Below, piece after piece: positions 1 through 8,351 of a DNA stretch of 53,864 nt. Position 1 is the first letter of the stretch; every line of letters starts with the position of its first letter. Source of the stretch: Aquimarina sp. U1-2 (GTDB lineage Bacteria > Bacteroidota > Bacteroidia > Flavobacteriales > Flavobacteriaceae); contig NZ_JAGKIK010000022.1 in the NCBI RefSeq assembly GCF_017897595.1, positions 1 through 53,864 of the forward strand. Reading direction: 5' to 3'. The notes under the pieces were generated by a model. It worked only from the letters and a program-made list of their open reading frames with translations, was not told where the DNA came from and made no database searches. The translations under genes and the position numbers were made by a program.

Positions 1-129
1 GATGGGATACAATGTTATCAAGGAATAAAAACCTGGTTTAACTATTACAACAAAGAACGTAGACATCAAAATTTGGATAATGAACATCCAATAGCGGTTT
101 ATAAACAAAACCTAAAACCAGCAGCGTAA
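1..129 (+). CDS. IS3-type transposase (OrfB), C-terminal end only
   Basis: The window opens inside a reading frame that ends at a TAA at 127-129 and gives 42 residues. The stretch containing WFNYYNKERRHQNLD and then AVY is the conserved end of the DDE integrase domain of IS3-family OrfB proteins, where the N-E-R-x-H-Q-x-L motif follows the catalytic glutamate region. The gene starts to the left of the window, so whether this copy is intact cannot be judged. The right end of the insertion sequence should lie in the next ~100 bases, near the C-rich run around 180-200, but I cannot fix the terminal inverted repeat without the left end. Confidence 0.8.
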   Translation, partial: DGIQCYQGIKTWFNYYNKERRHQNLDNEHPIAVYKQNLKPAA

Positions 130-430
130 TGAAAAATAAAAGAAAGTGGAGTTGTTAACAAAAAAAAGAAGTTATGAGTCTCCCCCCAGACCCCCCTCTT
201 TCAACATCATTAACATCTTATTTTTTTAATATTCTGTCCTAAACATTGGGGGAATTATAAAGTTCTTACTGATCTTATAAAGTTGTTGGTATTCTTTTTT
301 CATTTATAGTAAAACTTCTTATTTGTCTAAGTTGACATCTAATCCTTAAAATGCCAGTTCATCAAAAGTCTTATTCGAAGTTGTAATTGATTAGTTGGAT
401 GTTATTTAGGCATCTTTATACATTTGAAAA
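130..430. other. Intergenic, probable IS right end, no gene seen
   Basis: About 300 bases without a convincing gene. The first ~90 bases are probably the tail of the IS3-type element, including a poly-A stretch and a C-rich run near 180-200. The rest is AT-rich. A 25-codon minus-strand ORF can be read around 230-310 but has nothing to support it. Confidence 0.5.
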
Positions 431-604
431 TCATTTTTTATTTTTCTTTACAAAAAATATTGCAATACTGGCAATTAGCATTACAGCCCCAAAAACGATA
501 ACGATTAAACCGTAATTTTCTTCTACGTTATTCGAAATAACTATACCTAAAGTTACTAATACAATCCCTAGTATAAGGAAGACAAACTGAAATGAGTTTT
601 TCAT
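431..604 (-). CDS. Small two-helix membrane protein
   Basis: A 57-residue minus-strand ORF from an ATG at 602-604 to a TGA at 431-433. It starts MKNSFQFVFLILGIVLVTLG, a clear first transmembrane segment. A short polar loop (SNNVEENYG) follows, then a second hydrophobic segment of about 20 residues and a basic tail (VKKNKK). This layout and amino-acid bias are those of a real small inner-membrane protein, not random AT-rich translation. It resembles the many unnamed two-TM proteins of Flavobacteriia, and I cannot give it a function. It is co-oriented with the DUF1737 gene 87 bases upstream, so the two may share a transcript. Confidence 0.6.
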   Translation of the reverse strand: MKNSFQFVFLILGIVLVTLGIVISNNVEENYGLIVIVFGAVMLIASIAIFFVKKNKK

Positions 605-691
605 AATAAAGTGAAAATTTTATTCTAATGTCTCTAAAATTCTCAAAAGTATGCCTTGAAGAAATATTATCAGAAAAATTGGACAAAAAAA

Positions 692-853
692 TTATGCTCC
701 ATTTAGGATTAGTGCCTGAAAAAATCTTGAAGACCCAGTACCTACGGCATCGACACAAACTCCACCTAATGGTTTCCAGCCTTTATCAATGAGAGATTGT
801 ACTTCTTTTTCTAAATTTGTTTTAGTTTTTTGTTCGATTATTGTATATTTCAT
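692..853 (-). CDS. DUF1737 domain protein
   Basis: A 53-residue minus-strand ORF starting MKYTIIEQ and containing the DUF1737 pattern: a short beta strand, a helix (LEKEVQSLIDKGW), then GWKPLGG, and FFQAL near the C-terminus. The length matches the domain, which usually forms the whole protein. Members are small cytoplasmic proteins of unknown function with a GW-x-P-x-GG core. It lies in an accessory stretch between an IS end and a lanthipeptide-synthetase relic, upstream of the small membrane protein on the same strand. The family call is fairly secure; no role can be inferred. Confidence 0.7.
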   Translation of the reverse strand: MKYTIIEQKTKTNLEKEVQSLIDKGWKPLGGVCVDAVGTGSSRFFQALILNGA

Positions 854-912
854 TTTTTATCTTTTAACAATTTATTTTTTTGTATAAATTAACTTATTTT
901 TCTTGATAATCG

Positions 913-1095
913 CTAGCCTTGCATGCTTTTAATTACTAATCTTTTTTGATATTCTAAATCTCCAGGTGAAAGCTTTTTAAGCTTTCTTTCAATATTTTCA
1001 ACGCAGCTTAGTTCAAAAAAATCTCTAATTGTTCCATTTTCTGTTATAAGATCTCTCGAAGAAGAATTGACTTCGAAATATGGGATATCTCCTCT
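913..1095 (-). pseudogene. Fragment of a LanM dehydratase domain (class II lanthipeptide synthetase)
   Basis: An open stretch of 60 codons on the minus strand ends at a TAG (913-915) and is closed upstream by a TAA at 1096-1098, with no ATG that would give a plausible start. It reads [16 protein letters not shown], then IRDFFEL, then [18 protein letters not shown]. These match, in order and spacing, the end of the LanM N-terminal dehydratase domain (DUF4135): the GDIPYF motif, the 'S-x-x-L ... FFE' segment and the 'L-x-x-x-D-L-x-x-Q' helix. A full LanM has about 900-1000 residues, so more than 90% is missing. It is a relic, not a gene, and suggests a class II lanthipeptide locus once stood here. 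Confidence 0.6.
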
Positions 1096-1652
1096 TTATA
1101 AGTAACCTTAAAATCCGCTACAGTTAGAATTAGAAAATAACTGTAAATTTAGGATATGGAAAAAAAGTAGATTAAGCAAAGTACTTATCAGCAATAGTTT
1201 AAATAAACCCAAGAAAGCTATTTCATACTTCAAGAAAGTATGATCCTATATCTAATCATGCGAATTACGTCATTCCAGAATTTGAATATCCGTTTTAAAG
1301 TGACTAATACCAATGTAATCGCGTGGCACTAGTGATTTTTAAAAATTTAGCACAAAAAAATACGTATTTAGAAAACTAGCAGTAACCAACATGATGTGAT
1401 ATATATGATATAATCTTTTTATTTGCTTAGGCATAACTGGATTTCGCTATTTATAAGTATAATTTTCTCTAATTTTTAAATCATAAAAGCTTAGATTTAG
1501 TAACTCGGCATTAATTGATAAAATTAAATTGTTAAATTACAGTCAATATTGAAATAATTATGTTAAAAAATAGAATTATTATTATATACCCTTTAAATAA
1601 CTTTACTCTAGATGTTTGTGGCTATATATGTATTTAAAATCATGAAATCCCA
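1096..1652. other. Intergenic, no gene seen
   Basis: About 560 bases of AT-rich sequence. Short open stretches occur on the plus strand (for example around 1155-1240), but they are broken by stops and match nothing I recognise. They could be decayed mobile-element debris. The last ~100 bases must hold the promoter of the TPR/HTH gene, but I see no clear TAnnTTTG box. Confidence 0.5.
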
Positions 1653-3434
1653 ATGAAACACATTTTTACCCTATCTTTTTTATTAACTTTACTAACTTAC
1701 TCCTATTCACAACAGAATTTACAAAATCAAAAGTTTGTAAGCGATTCCATTTTATATCAACAATTACTAGATTCTGTAAAATTCTATCGTAGCACTAATC
1801 AAAATAAAGCAGAAAAATTCTTAAACGACGCCGAACAAATAAATAATTTATACAACAATGAACGATGGGAAGCAAATATTTATAAATTAAGAGCTATTAT
1901 AACTTATTTGAGAGGCGGAAAAGAAAATCTAGAAAAGGCTATTACACTACAAAAATCAGAGCTATTAATTTCTGAAAGGTTGGAAGATTCAAAAATGATT
2001 AGTGGTGCTTTAAATAATTTAAGCATTCTATATTCTAGGCAGGGAGACTACCCTAAAGCAGCTAAGTATGCCATTGAAAATATTAATCTACATCAAAAAG
2101 CACCTAGATCTGAGCATAATCAGATTGAACTAGGTCAGGCCTATGCGAGAATTGGAGATATCTACCTTAGTTTGAAATTGATTGACTCTTCTTTAATAAA
2201 TCATCAACGTGCCTATGATATATTTAAAAATACAAAAATGCCTCAGTACTATAATCTGATTAGTTCATCATTGGTAAACTTAGGTTACATAAATCATTAC
2301 TATATAAAAGACTATGAAAAAGCATTAATGATTTATACCAAAGCCTACGAAGAGTGTGATAAATCAAATATTAAATCATTGATTCAGATAACAATACTTT
2401 TGGGTGAAGTTCATAAAGCCAAAAAGCTATACGACAAGGCTTTGATTTATTACCATAGAGCACTTGATTTATATAAAAAAGATGAAAGAGACATTTCTAC
2501 AAAAATAAGTTCGTTATCGTCGGTTTATATACAGATTAGCGAAAATTATCTTCTTACTTCGCAACCAGATAGTACAATTGTTTATGTAGATCAAGTACTA
2601 GAAGCGATTAACACTGGTTTACTTCAAAATATAGAGTTAGAAATGCTCGCTAATGATATTAAATCTAAAGCATTAGAGAAAAAAGGGGATTCTCTTTTAT
2701 CACTTACATATTTTAAGAAATCTCAACTATTAAAAGATAGTTTAGAGCGATCTAAAAATATCCCTAAAACTACTGAAGTTTTATTGGCTAGTGAGAGAAA
2801 TAAATTAATTGAAAAGGAAAAAAACTTTTTTGATGAACTAAATAAGCGTAATCTTTTACTTTTAGGTTCTGCAATTCTTGTGGTTATCATTTTAATAATT
2901 TCATTCATAATTTATTTCAAAAAGAAAAAGAAAATTACGAAACTGCATGAAAAAGAAAATAAACTAGTCACTGATCTTAATGATGCCGAAGAGCAACGAG
3001 ATTACCTAAACAGACAAATCACCACATCATCTGCTCAGTTGGCTATCAAAAATGATTTATTATATAAAATTGATGAATTATTAGAACGTTTAGCAGAAAA
3101 AAATGTTTCTGAAGGAGATAAAAATACGATCAGATATGCACAAGATCATATCAATGATAATTTGGAACTGGATAAAATGTGGGATACATTTTTTACGCAT
3201 TTCGAAAAAGTTCATCCACAGTATATAGAACGTCTTAAGGATAATTATAATCTTTCCATGAATGAATTACGCCTCTGCGCTTTTCTAAGGATGAACTTAT
3301 CTTATAAAGAAATCGGACAACTAATAAATATTACTCAAAGCAGTCTACATGTAACTGTTCATAGATTAAAAAAGAAGTTTGACCTTCCAAAAGAACAAAG
3401 TGTATTCGATTTTTTACATTCATTTTCAGTCTAA
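1653..3434 (+). CDS. TPR-repeat membrane regulator with C-terminal LuxR-type HTH
   Basis: 593 residues. A signal peptide (MKHIFTLSFLLTLLTYSYSQ) leads into a periplasmic array of tetratricopeptide-like helices (about residues 30-370; repeats such as LGQAYARIGDIY and LYDKALIYYHRALDLY). One transmembrane helix follows (about 399-422, LLLLGSAILVVIILIISFII), then a basic, coiled-coil linker and a C-terminal helix-turn-helix (about 530-593, with NELRLCAFLRMNLSYKEIG and VTVHRLKKKF). This is a known Bacteroidota architecture: a membrane-anchored regulator sensing periplasmic events through TPRs and binding DNA with a LuxR/GerE-like domain. It stands 204 bases upstream of a T9SS cargo gene on the same strand, so it is the natural candidate regulator of that unit. 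The direct target is inference. Confidence 0.8.
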   Translation: MKHIFTLSFLLTLLTYSYSQQNLQNQKFVSDSILYQQLLDSVKFYRSTNQNKAEKFLNDAEQINNLYNNERWEANIYKLRAIITYLRGGKENLEKAITLQKSELLISERLEDSKMISGALNNLSILYSRQGDYPKAAKYAIENINLHQKAPRSEHNQIELGQAYARIGDIYLSLKLIDSSLINHQRAYDIFKNTKMPQYYNLISSSLVNLGYINHYYIKDYEKALMIYTKAYEECDKSNIKSLIQITILLGEVHKAKKLYDKALIYYHRALDLYKKDERDISTKISSLSSVYIQISENYLLTSQPDSTIVYVDQVLEAINTGLLQNIELEMLANDIKSKALEKKGDSLLSLTYFKKSQLLKDSLERSKNIPKTTEVLLASERNKLIEKEKNFFDELNKRNLLLLGSAILVVIILIISFIIYFKKKKKITKLHEKENKLVTDLNDAEEQRDYLNRQITTSSAQLAIKNDLLYKIDELLERLAEKNVSEGDKNTIRYAQDHINDNLELDKMWDTFFTHFEKVHPQYIERLKDNYNLSMNELRLCAFLRMNLSYKEIGQLINITQSSLHVTVHRLKKKFDLPKEQSVFDFLHSFSV

Positions 3435-3529
3435 AAATGTAATATATTGTAAATATTGGTCTTAATTCAACTAAGAATTCAAAAAATACGAACTATGAAA
3501 TCCTTTAATATTACTGATGTTTGAAAGCA

Positions 3530-3567
3530 TGTAAGCTTTTGTTAAGGTCTTGTAAGCCTTAGTTAAG
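3530..3567 (+). promoter_or_regulatory. Pair of direct repeats, 21-bp period, possible operator
   Basis: Two 17-base copies of TGTAAGCYTTWGTTAAG-like sequence (3530-3546 and 3551-3567) match at 15 of 17 positions. They are spaced exactly 21 bases apart, which is two helical turns. They lie about 70-110 bases before the start codon of the T9SS cargo gene and just after the gene for an HTH regulator. The phasing fits an operator for a dimeric or tandem-binding protein. No binding is shown by the sequence itself. Confidence 0.35.
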
Positions 3568-3638
3568 CCTATTAATATATTATTAAAATAGTATTGCCGT
3601 TAAGTTTAAATTATAAAACACCTACTTACCGGGATACT

Positions 3639-6600
3639 ATGAAACAAATTTTACCTCTGTTTATTTTTTTAATTGGCTATACTCATTTTTACGCTCAAAA
3701 CTTAGTTCCTAATCCAAGTTTTGAAGAATTTGACGTTTGCCCGCCTTCGTCGACGATGAATCATACCACTCCACCGCGGGTGCACGAGTTCATTCGCAAT
3801 TGGCAGGATCCGCCTTCCACCACCGACGTTTATCACGCATCGAGCGACTATGTACACTACTGCTCGCCTAGTTACCAAGCTTCGATCCCGCCTGCAACGG
3901 GGGCGGCGTTTATGGGCTTTATTCCATACAAAGACGGAAGCGCACAGTATCGAGAGTACATTCAAGTCCGGTTGAAAGCGCCCCTTTGCGCAGGACATAC
4001 ATACGAGGTGAAATTTAAGTTAGCCGACCGCAATCGCACCAATAAGGAGATCGACCGTATTGGAGCGCACTTCTCGGTAAATGAACTGCCTGCATCTCCA
4101 ACAAGATCCGTGCTTGAGGTTACACCGCAGGTTACCACGCCCGCAGGGCAGTTTATTGCCAACGAGAACCGCTGGACCGAGTTTATCATGACCTTCACTA
4201 ACGTTGGGGGAGGCGAGGAATGGTTAACGATCGGCAACTTTTTCGACAATGCGAGCACGAACGTACGCACGTCGCCTGGTTTCTTCGGCTGCTACGTGTA
4301 CATCGACGACGTATCTGTCGTCGACGTAACATCTGCATTAACTGTTTCCACACCCACAATCGGTAATGCTAGCTGCGGCAACAGTGACGGGTCGGTTAGC
4401 GGCTTGACGGTTAGCGGCGGTAGCGGCACATACGCCTACGAGTGGATCGACAGCAGCGGCAATATTGTCGCCACCACGCGTGATGCGACAGGTCTGCCCC
4501 CGGGAGACTACGAACTCCGCATCGATGATGCCGGTTGCGTAGAGCTAGTTCCTGAGCGCTACACCGTCGGGGAAACTGGCTGTGAGTACCCATGCGGACC
4601 AGTCAATCTCGTCCCCAATCCCGATTTCGAGGAGTACAAGAACTGCCCGTCAGGACAGGCGAACAACGGCAATACACTTGGAAACCAAGTAAAGGAATGG
4701 TATTCACCTACCACAGGCAGTACCGACTACGTAAACTTCTGTAATCCCGGCAACCTACTACTCGGTCCACCCGATTACCCCGATGCGGGTTACATCCGCA
4801 TGCACGTGTGGTACCCCGGGGGGCTGCGCGAGTACGCACAAGTACGTCTTGACGAGCCTATGATGGCTGGCGAGATTTACGACGTGAGCTTGGAAGCGAG
4901 CTTGCAGATGGGCAGCCGCTACGCTATCGACCGGTTAGGAATTCATCTCTCGCCGGGGCCAGTATCCTCTAAAGACAATCAGGTCCTGCCGGTCGCAGCG
5001 CAACTAGAAACGCCGGTGGGCGACTACATCGACAACAGACAAACTTGGCGGACCTTCACATGGACTTACAAAGCCACTGGGGGTGAGGAGTACCTTACGG
5101 TCGGTAACTTTCGCGACAATGTCACCACCAACTATGACGACATCGGCAGTGGGAGCGGATTTTCAGTCATCTATGTTGACGATGTGTATGTATACTCGAG
5201 GGGCAATACGCCAACTATAAATGCCGGACCAGACCAGACCATCAGCATGGGGCAAGTTGCTACATTAAATACAACCAGCACTGGGCCTTCGCCTGTAGGT
5301 TATTCTTGGACACCTACAACGGGACTCAACGATGCCACCGCCCAAAATCCTATTTTCAACCCTTCGACAGCTGGTTCGTATACTTTTAAAGTTCTAGTAG
5401 ATTTTGGTGGTTGTTACGAGCAAGACTCGGTTACCATTACTGTAAATGCAAGTTCGTGTACCGAAGTAGTAGATGCAGGCCCTGACCAAACTATAAATGC
5501 TGGAGATAGCGCAACTGTTACGGCAACTCCCAGCAGCGGAACGCCTATCTACACCTGGACAGCTAGTCCGTCAGATCCTTCCCTTTCAGGACAGGAGAAC
5601 ATACAAGATCCCACCGTTTCACCTACGGTAACCACAACCTATACAGTAGAAGCAGATTTTGGCAGTGGATGTATGTCTAGTGATAGCGTGACTATTAGAG
5701 TAAACCCTCTTGTAACCTGTGGTAGCGCTAACCTTGTTCCCAATCCTAGTTTTGAGAATTATATTGCCTGTCCTACAGGGGTTCACAATCATGCGGCTAA
5801 TAGATTTTTTTCAGATTGGCTAGATGACTGGTATGTGCCAACACTGGCTACATCTGATTATTTTAATACGTGTAATACTAATCAAGTAAATCCATTTAAT
5901 GCAATAACTGGTGCTCAAGCTCCTGCTACGGGTGAAGCCTTTGCGGGCCTTTATGGATCACTTCCTCAGTATTACTACAGAGAATATCTAGGTATTGAAC
6001 TTCTTTCCGGTTTAGTTGCGGGTACAACCTACGAAGTAAGTTTTAAATTAAGTTTAGCTGAAGTGAGCACAGGAAGCATGGACGAATTTGGTGTTGCATT
6101 CTTAAATTCTAAATTTACTAGTAATGCAGGATCAACAACTAATCCTGCCCCTACGGGAATAGTACCACAATTAGAAACACCTAGTGGTCAATTTATTTCA
6201 GATACTAATGGCTGGCAAACCTTTACTATGAGTTATACGGCTACCGGGGGAGAAAAATTTATCATGCTGGGAAATTTTGCTGAAGAGAATCAAACGAATA
6301 CTTCCTCAAATATTAGAGAACTTATCTATATGTACATCGATGACATTGTTGTAAGAGATATAACTTATAGTAATATAGTCGACGCTGGTACAGACCAGAC
6401 CATTAATCAAGGAGATAGTGTAACTATAATTGCAACTCCAAGTGCAGACACACCTACATATATCTGGACAGTCAATCCTGCAGATCCATCACTATTAGGA
6501 CAGGAAATCATACAAAGCCCTACGGTTTCGCCTACCCAAACTACCACCTATTCCGTAACTGCTGATTTTGGTGGAGGGTGCACCGCAACTGACCAGGTGA

Positions 6601-7163
6601 CAATATTTGTTAATGGCGGTTGTACTCTTTTGTTAGATGATACCTACATACAAATACAAAGTGCAGATTGCGGTCAAATTAACGGTAGCATAGAAGGGAT
6701 CACCGTTACCGGAAACTCTGGTACTGAAACCTATAGTTGGATAGACGCATCAGGAGTACAAGTAGGCACTGACATAAATCTTATTGGAAGAGGATCCGGT
6801 AGTTATTCACTAAGTGTAGAAATTGGGGCCTGTATTACGACTATCGGTCCTTTTTCCATTGACGAGCTTGATAACTGTGAAAACCCAATTACATCCAGTA
6901 TACAAATCGCCACGGTGATGACTCCCAATGGAGATGGCAGCAATGATATGTTTATGATTCGCGGACTGGAAAACTACCCTAATAACCGGCTCTATATCTT
7001 CAACCGCTGGGGCAATAAAGTGTATGAAGCTTCCAGTTACAACAATGATTGGTTTGGCAACTATCAGGGACGTCCCCTGCCTATAGCAACCTACTATTAT
7101 GTATTGGAACTTAATGACCTAGATAGACAGGTCTTTAAAGGAGCGATCACTATTATCAGATAA
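3639..7163 (+). CDS. Large modular T9SS cargo protein with type B (gliding-motility) C-terminal domain
   Basis: I start the protein at the ATG at 3639, because MKQILPLFIFLIGYTHFYAQ is a good signal peptide; the frame is open from 3594. The product is 1174 residues. Three homologous ~200-residue modules begin NLVPNPSFEEF, NLVPNPDFEEY and NLVPNPSFENY (about residues 22-227, 322-519 and 696-907). Between them are SprB-like repeats (234-314, 996-1080) and PKD/Ig-like segments with DAGPDQTI or DAGTDQTI (about 524-690, 912-992). The C-terminus (about 1085-1174; MTPNGDGSNDMF, YIFNRWGNKVYE, PIATYYYVLEL) is the T9SS type B sorting domain, so the protein should be exported and surface-attached. The modules resemble carbohydrate-binding beta-sandwiches, but the ligand is unknown. 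Base use is mosaic: modules 1-2 are GC-rich, the rest AT-rich. Confidence 0.88.
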   Translation: MKQILPLFIFLIGYTHFYAQNLVPNPSFEEFDVCPPSSTMNHTTPPRVHEFIRNWQDPPSTTDVYHASSDYVHYCSPSYQASIPPATGAAFMGFIPYKDGSAQYREYIQVRLKAPLCAGHTYEVKFKLADRNRTNKEIDRIGAHFSVNELPASPTRSVLEVTPQVTTPAGQFIANENRWTEFIMTFTNVGGGEEWLTIGNFFDNASTNVRTSPGFFGCYVYIDDVSVVDVTSALTVSTPTIGNASCGNSDGSVSGLTVSGGSGTYAYEWIDSSGNIVATTRDATGLPPGDYELRIDDAGCVELVPERYTVGETGCEYPCGPVNLVPNPDFEEYKNCPSGQANNGNTLGNQVKEWYSPTTGSTDYVNFCNPGNLLLGPPDYPDAGYIRMHVWYPGGLREYAQVRLDEPMMAGEIYDVSLEASLQMGSRYAIDRLGIHLSPGPVSSKDNQVLPVAAQLETPVGDYIDNRQTWRTFTWTYKATGGEEYLTVGNFRDNVTTNYDDIGSGSGFSVIYVDDVYVYSRGNTPTINAGPDQTISMGQVATLNTTSTGPSPVGYSWTPTTGLNDATAQNPIFNPSTAGSYTFKVLVDFGGCYEQDSVTITVNASSCTEVVDAGPDQTINAGDSATVTATPSSGTPIYTWTASPSDPSLSGQENIQDPTVSPTVTTTYTVEADFGSGCMSSDSVTIRVNPLVTCGSANLVPNPSFENYIACPTGVHNHAANRFFSDWLDDWYVPTLATSDYFNTCNTNQVNPFNAITGAQAPATGEAFAGLYGSLPQYYYREYLGIELLSGLVAGTTYEVSFKLSLAEVSTGSMDEFGVAFLNSKFTSNAGSTTNPAPTGIVPQLETPSGQFISDTNGWQTFTMSYTATGGEKFIMLGNFAEENQTNTSSNIRELIYMYIDDIVVRDITYSNIVDAGTDQTINQGDSVTIIATPSADTPTYIWTVNPADPSLLGQEIIQSPTVSPTQTTTYSVTADFGGGCTATDQVTIFVNGGCTLLLDDTYIQIQSADCGQINGSIEGITVTGNSGTETYSWIDASGVQVGTDINLIGRGSGSYSLSVEIGACITTIGPFSIDELDNCENPITSSIQIATVMTPNGDGSNDMFMIRGLENYPNNRLYIFNRWGNKVYEASSYNNDWFGNYQGRPLPIATYYYVLELNDLDRQVFKGAITIIR

Positions 7164-7208
7164 ACAAAAGTTGAAACCTGTTCACATTCTTTAAAATAAA
7201 CCCCAATA

Positions 7209-8198
7209 ATGAACTTATCTCATACAATAGAAAGTAAAATCATACGAAATAAAACAGTAGCATTCCTGTTTATAGTTTTTATAGGTATTACGGGCTTAGC
7301 ACAGCAAAATCCGCAGTTTTCGCAGTACCTTCAAAACCCATTAGTACTAAATCCTGCTATTATAGGGGCAGAGGACATTACAGATTTTACCCTTGGGTAC
7401 CGTAACCAATGGACAGGTTTTCAAGGTGCCCCCAGAACTGCTACACTATCATTTCAAAGCCCTACAGCATTACTTTTTTCAGGAAAGTCAAATATCGACA
7501 AATCCCACTCTGGGATCGGGGCATTTATCTATACCGATGATACAGGGCCCATCAACCGATCTGGCTATTATTTAGGGTATGCCTATCACCTGAAAGCTTC
7601 TGAAGAATGGTATGTGTCGCTAGGCACTTTTGTAGGAGGCAACCAGTTCCGCTTTGATGAAAGTGACGAGATACTGATCGACAATCCTAATGATATCCTG
7701 GTACAAAACTTTAGTACCACCAGCCTGGATATTAGTGCTGGGCTCTATATTTACTCAAAGCACCTGTTTATGGGGATGGCTGCAAACCAGCTATTAGACA
7801 ACGAGATCTCTTATAATATACAAAACGGGGTGCTGACCAGTGGCAAGCTGAACAGGAATTACAATGTTCTGATTGGCAGCCGGGTAGAAATAGACCGGGA
7901 CTGGACCTTAATACCGGCAGGGGTACTCAAGACTGTAATTAATGCTCCTGTACAATGGGATATGAACGTAAAGGCCGAGTATCAAAACAGATTATGGGGT
8001 GGTATCTCATACAGAAACAAAGAATCTGTTTATGCTCTGGCGGGCTTCCGATTGTGGAACAGCCTATCGATCAGCTACTCCTATGATTACCCCATCTCTG
8101 AGCTGAGAAGTAACCAATCCGGATCCCACGAGATTGTCATCAGTTACAAGGTTTTTGGCAAAGGTAATAATTGTGGATGTGCAGTAAATTCCTTATGA
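7209..8198 (+). CDS. PorP/SprF family type IX secretion membrane protein
   Basis: 329 residues with a signal peptide ending near GLAQQNPQFSQ. The stretch QQNPQFSQYLQNPLVLNPA is the hallmark N-terminus of PorP/SprF proteins, followed by GYRNQW and a barrel-like alternation of aromatic and polar residues to a C-terminal segment ending in VISYKVFGKG. The family forms outer-membrane beta-barrels; SprF is needed to export or attach SprB-type adhesins. It follows the type B cargo gene by 45 bases on the same strand, the usual cargo/SprF pairing, so it probably serves that protein specifically. The start at 7209 leaves an n-region of about 19 residues before the hydrophobic core, which is longish. 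The gene is near 50% G+C in places, above its surroundings. Confidence 0.88.
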   Translation: MNLSHTIESKIIRNKTVAFLFIVFIGITGLAQQNPQFSQYLQNPLVLNPAIIGAEDITDFTLGYRNQWTGFQGAPRTATLSFQSPTALLFSGKSNIDKSHSGIGAFIYTDDTGPINRSGYYLGYAYHLKASEEWYVSLGTFVGGNQFRFDESDEILIDNPNDILVQNFSTTSLDISAGLYIYSKHLFMGMAANQLLDNEISYNIQNGVLTSGKLNRNYNVLIGSRVEIDRDWTLIPAGVLKTVINAPVQWDMNVKAEYQNRLWGGISYRNKESVYALAGFRLWNSLSISYSYDYPISELRSNQSGSHEIVISYKVFGKGNNCGCAVNSL

Positions 8199-8351
8199 TA
8201 GCTTCAGGACTTTAGTATTCTAGTCGAAAACTTTTGGCTTACAGTATCTAAAAATATAAATGGTATTGCACTTCCTAACTTCTTTCAGCAATGCATAGAA
8301 AAGAATCGAACTAGACTACAACTAAACACTTTATTAATTGCAAATGAATTT
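8199..8351. other. Convergent intergenic gap
   Basis: Between the PorP/SprF gene and the lanthipeptide operon, transcribed towards each other. I looked on both strands for a lanthipeptide precursor and found only ORFs of 12 codons or fewer. No hairpin-plus-T-run terminator is evident. Confidence 0.5.

Noticed and set aside
528..758. 76-codon minus-strand ORF
   Set aside because: It overlaps the better-supported DUF1737 and two-helix genes in another frame, has no recognisable motif and looks like chance translation.
1155..1297. Broken plus-strand reading frames before the TPR/HTH gene
   Set aside because: Open only over about 30 codons each, with stops between, and no family recognised; noted as possible debris only.
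3702..4593. Minus-strand ORFs at 3702-3998, 3962-4270 and 4411-4593
   Set aside because: They exist only because the cargo gene is GC-rich there and stop codons are rare on the opposite strand. The cargo frame on the plus strand has clear homologous modules.
8199..8351. Lanthipeptide precursor in the gap after the lan operon
   Set aside because: Both strands read; only ORFs up to 12 codons, with no Cys-rich core.
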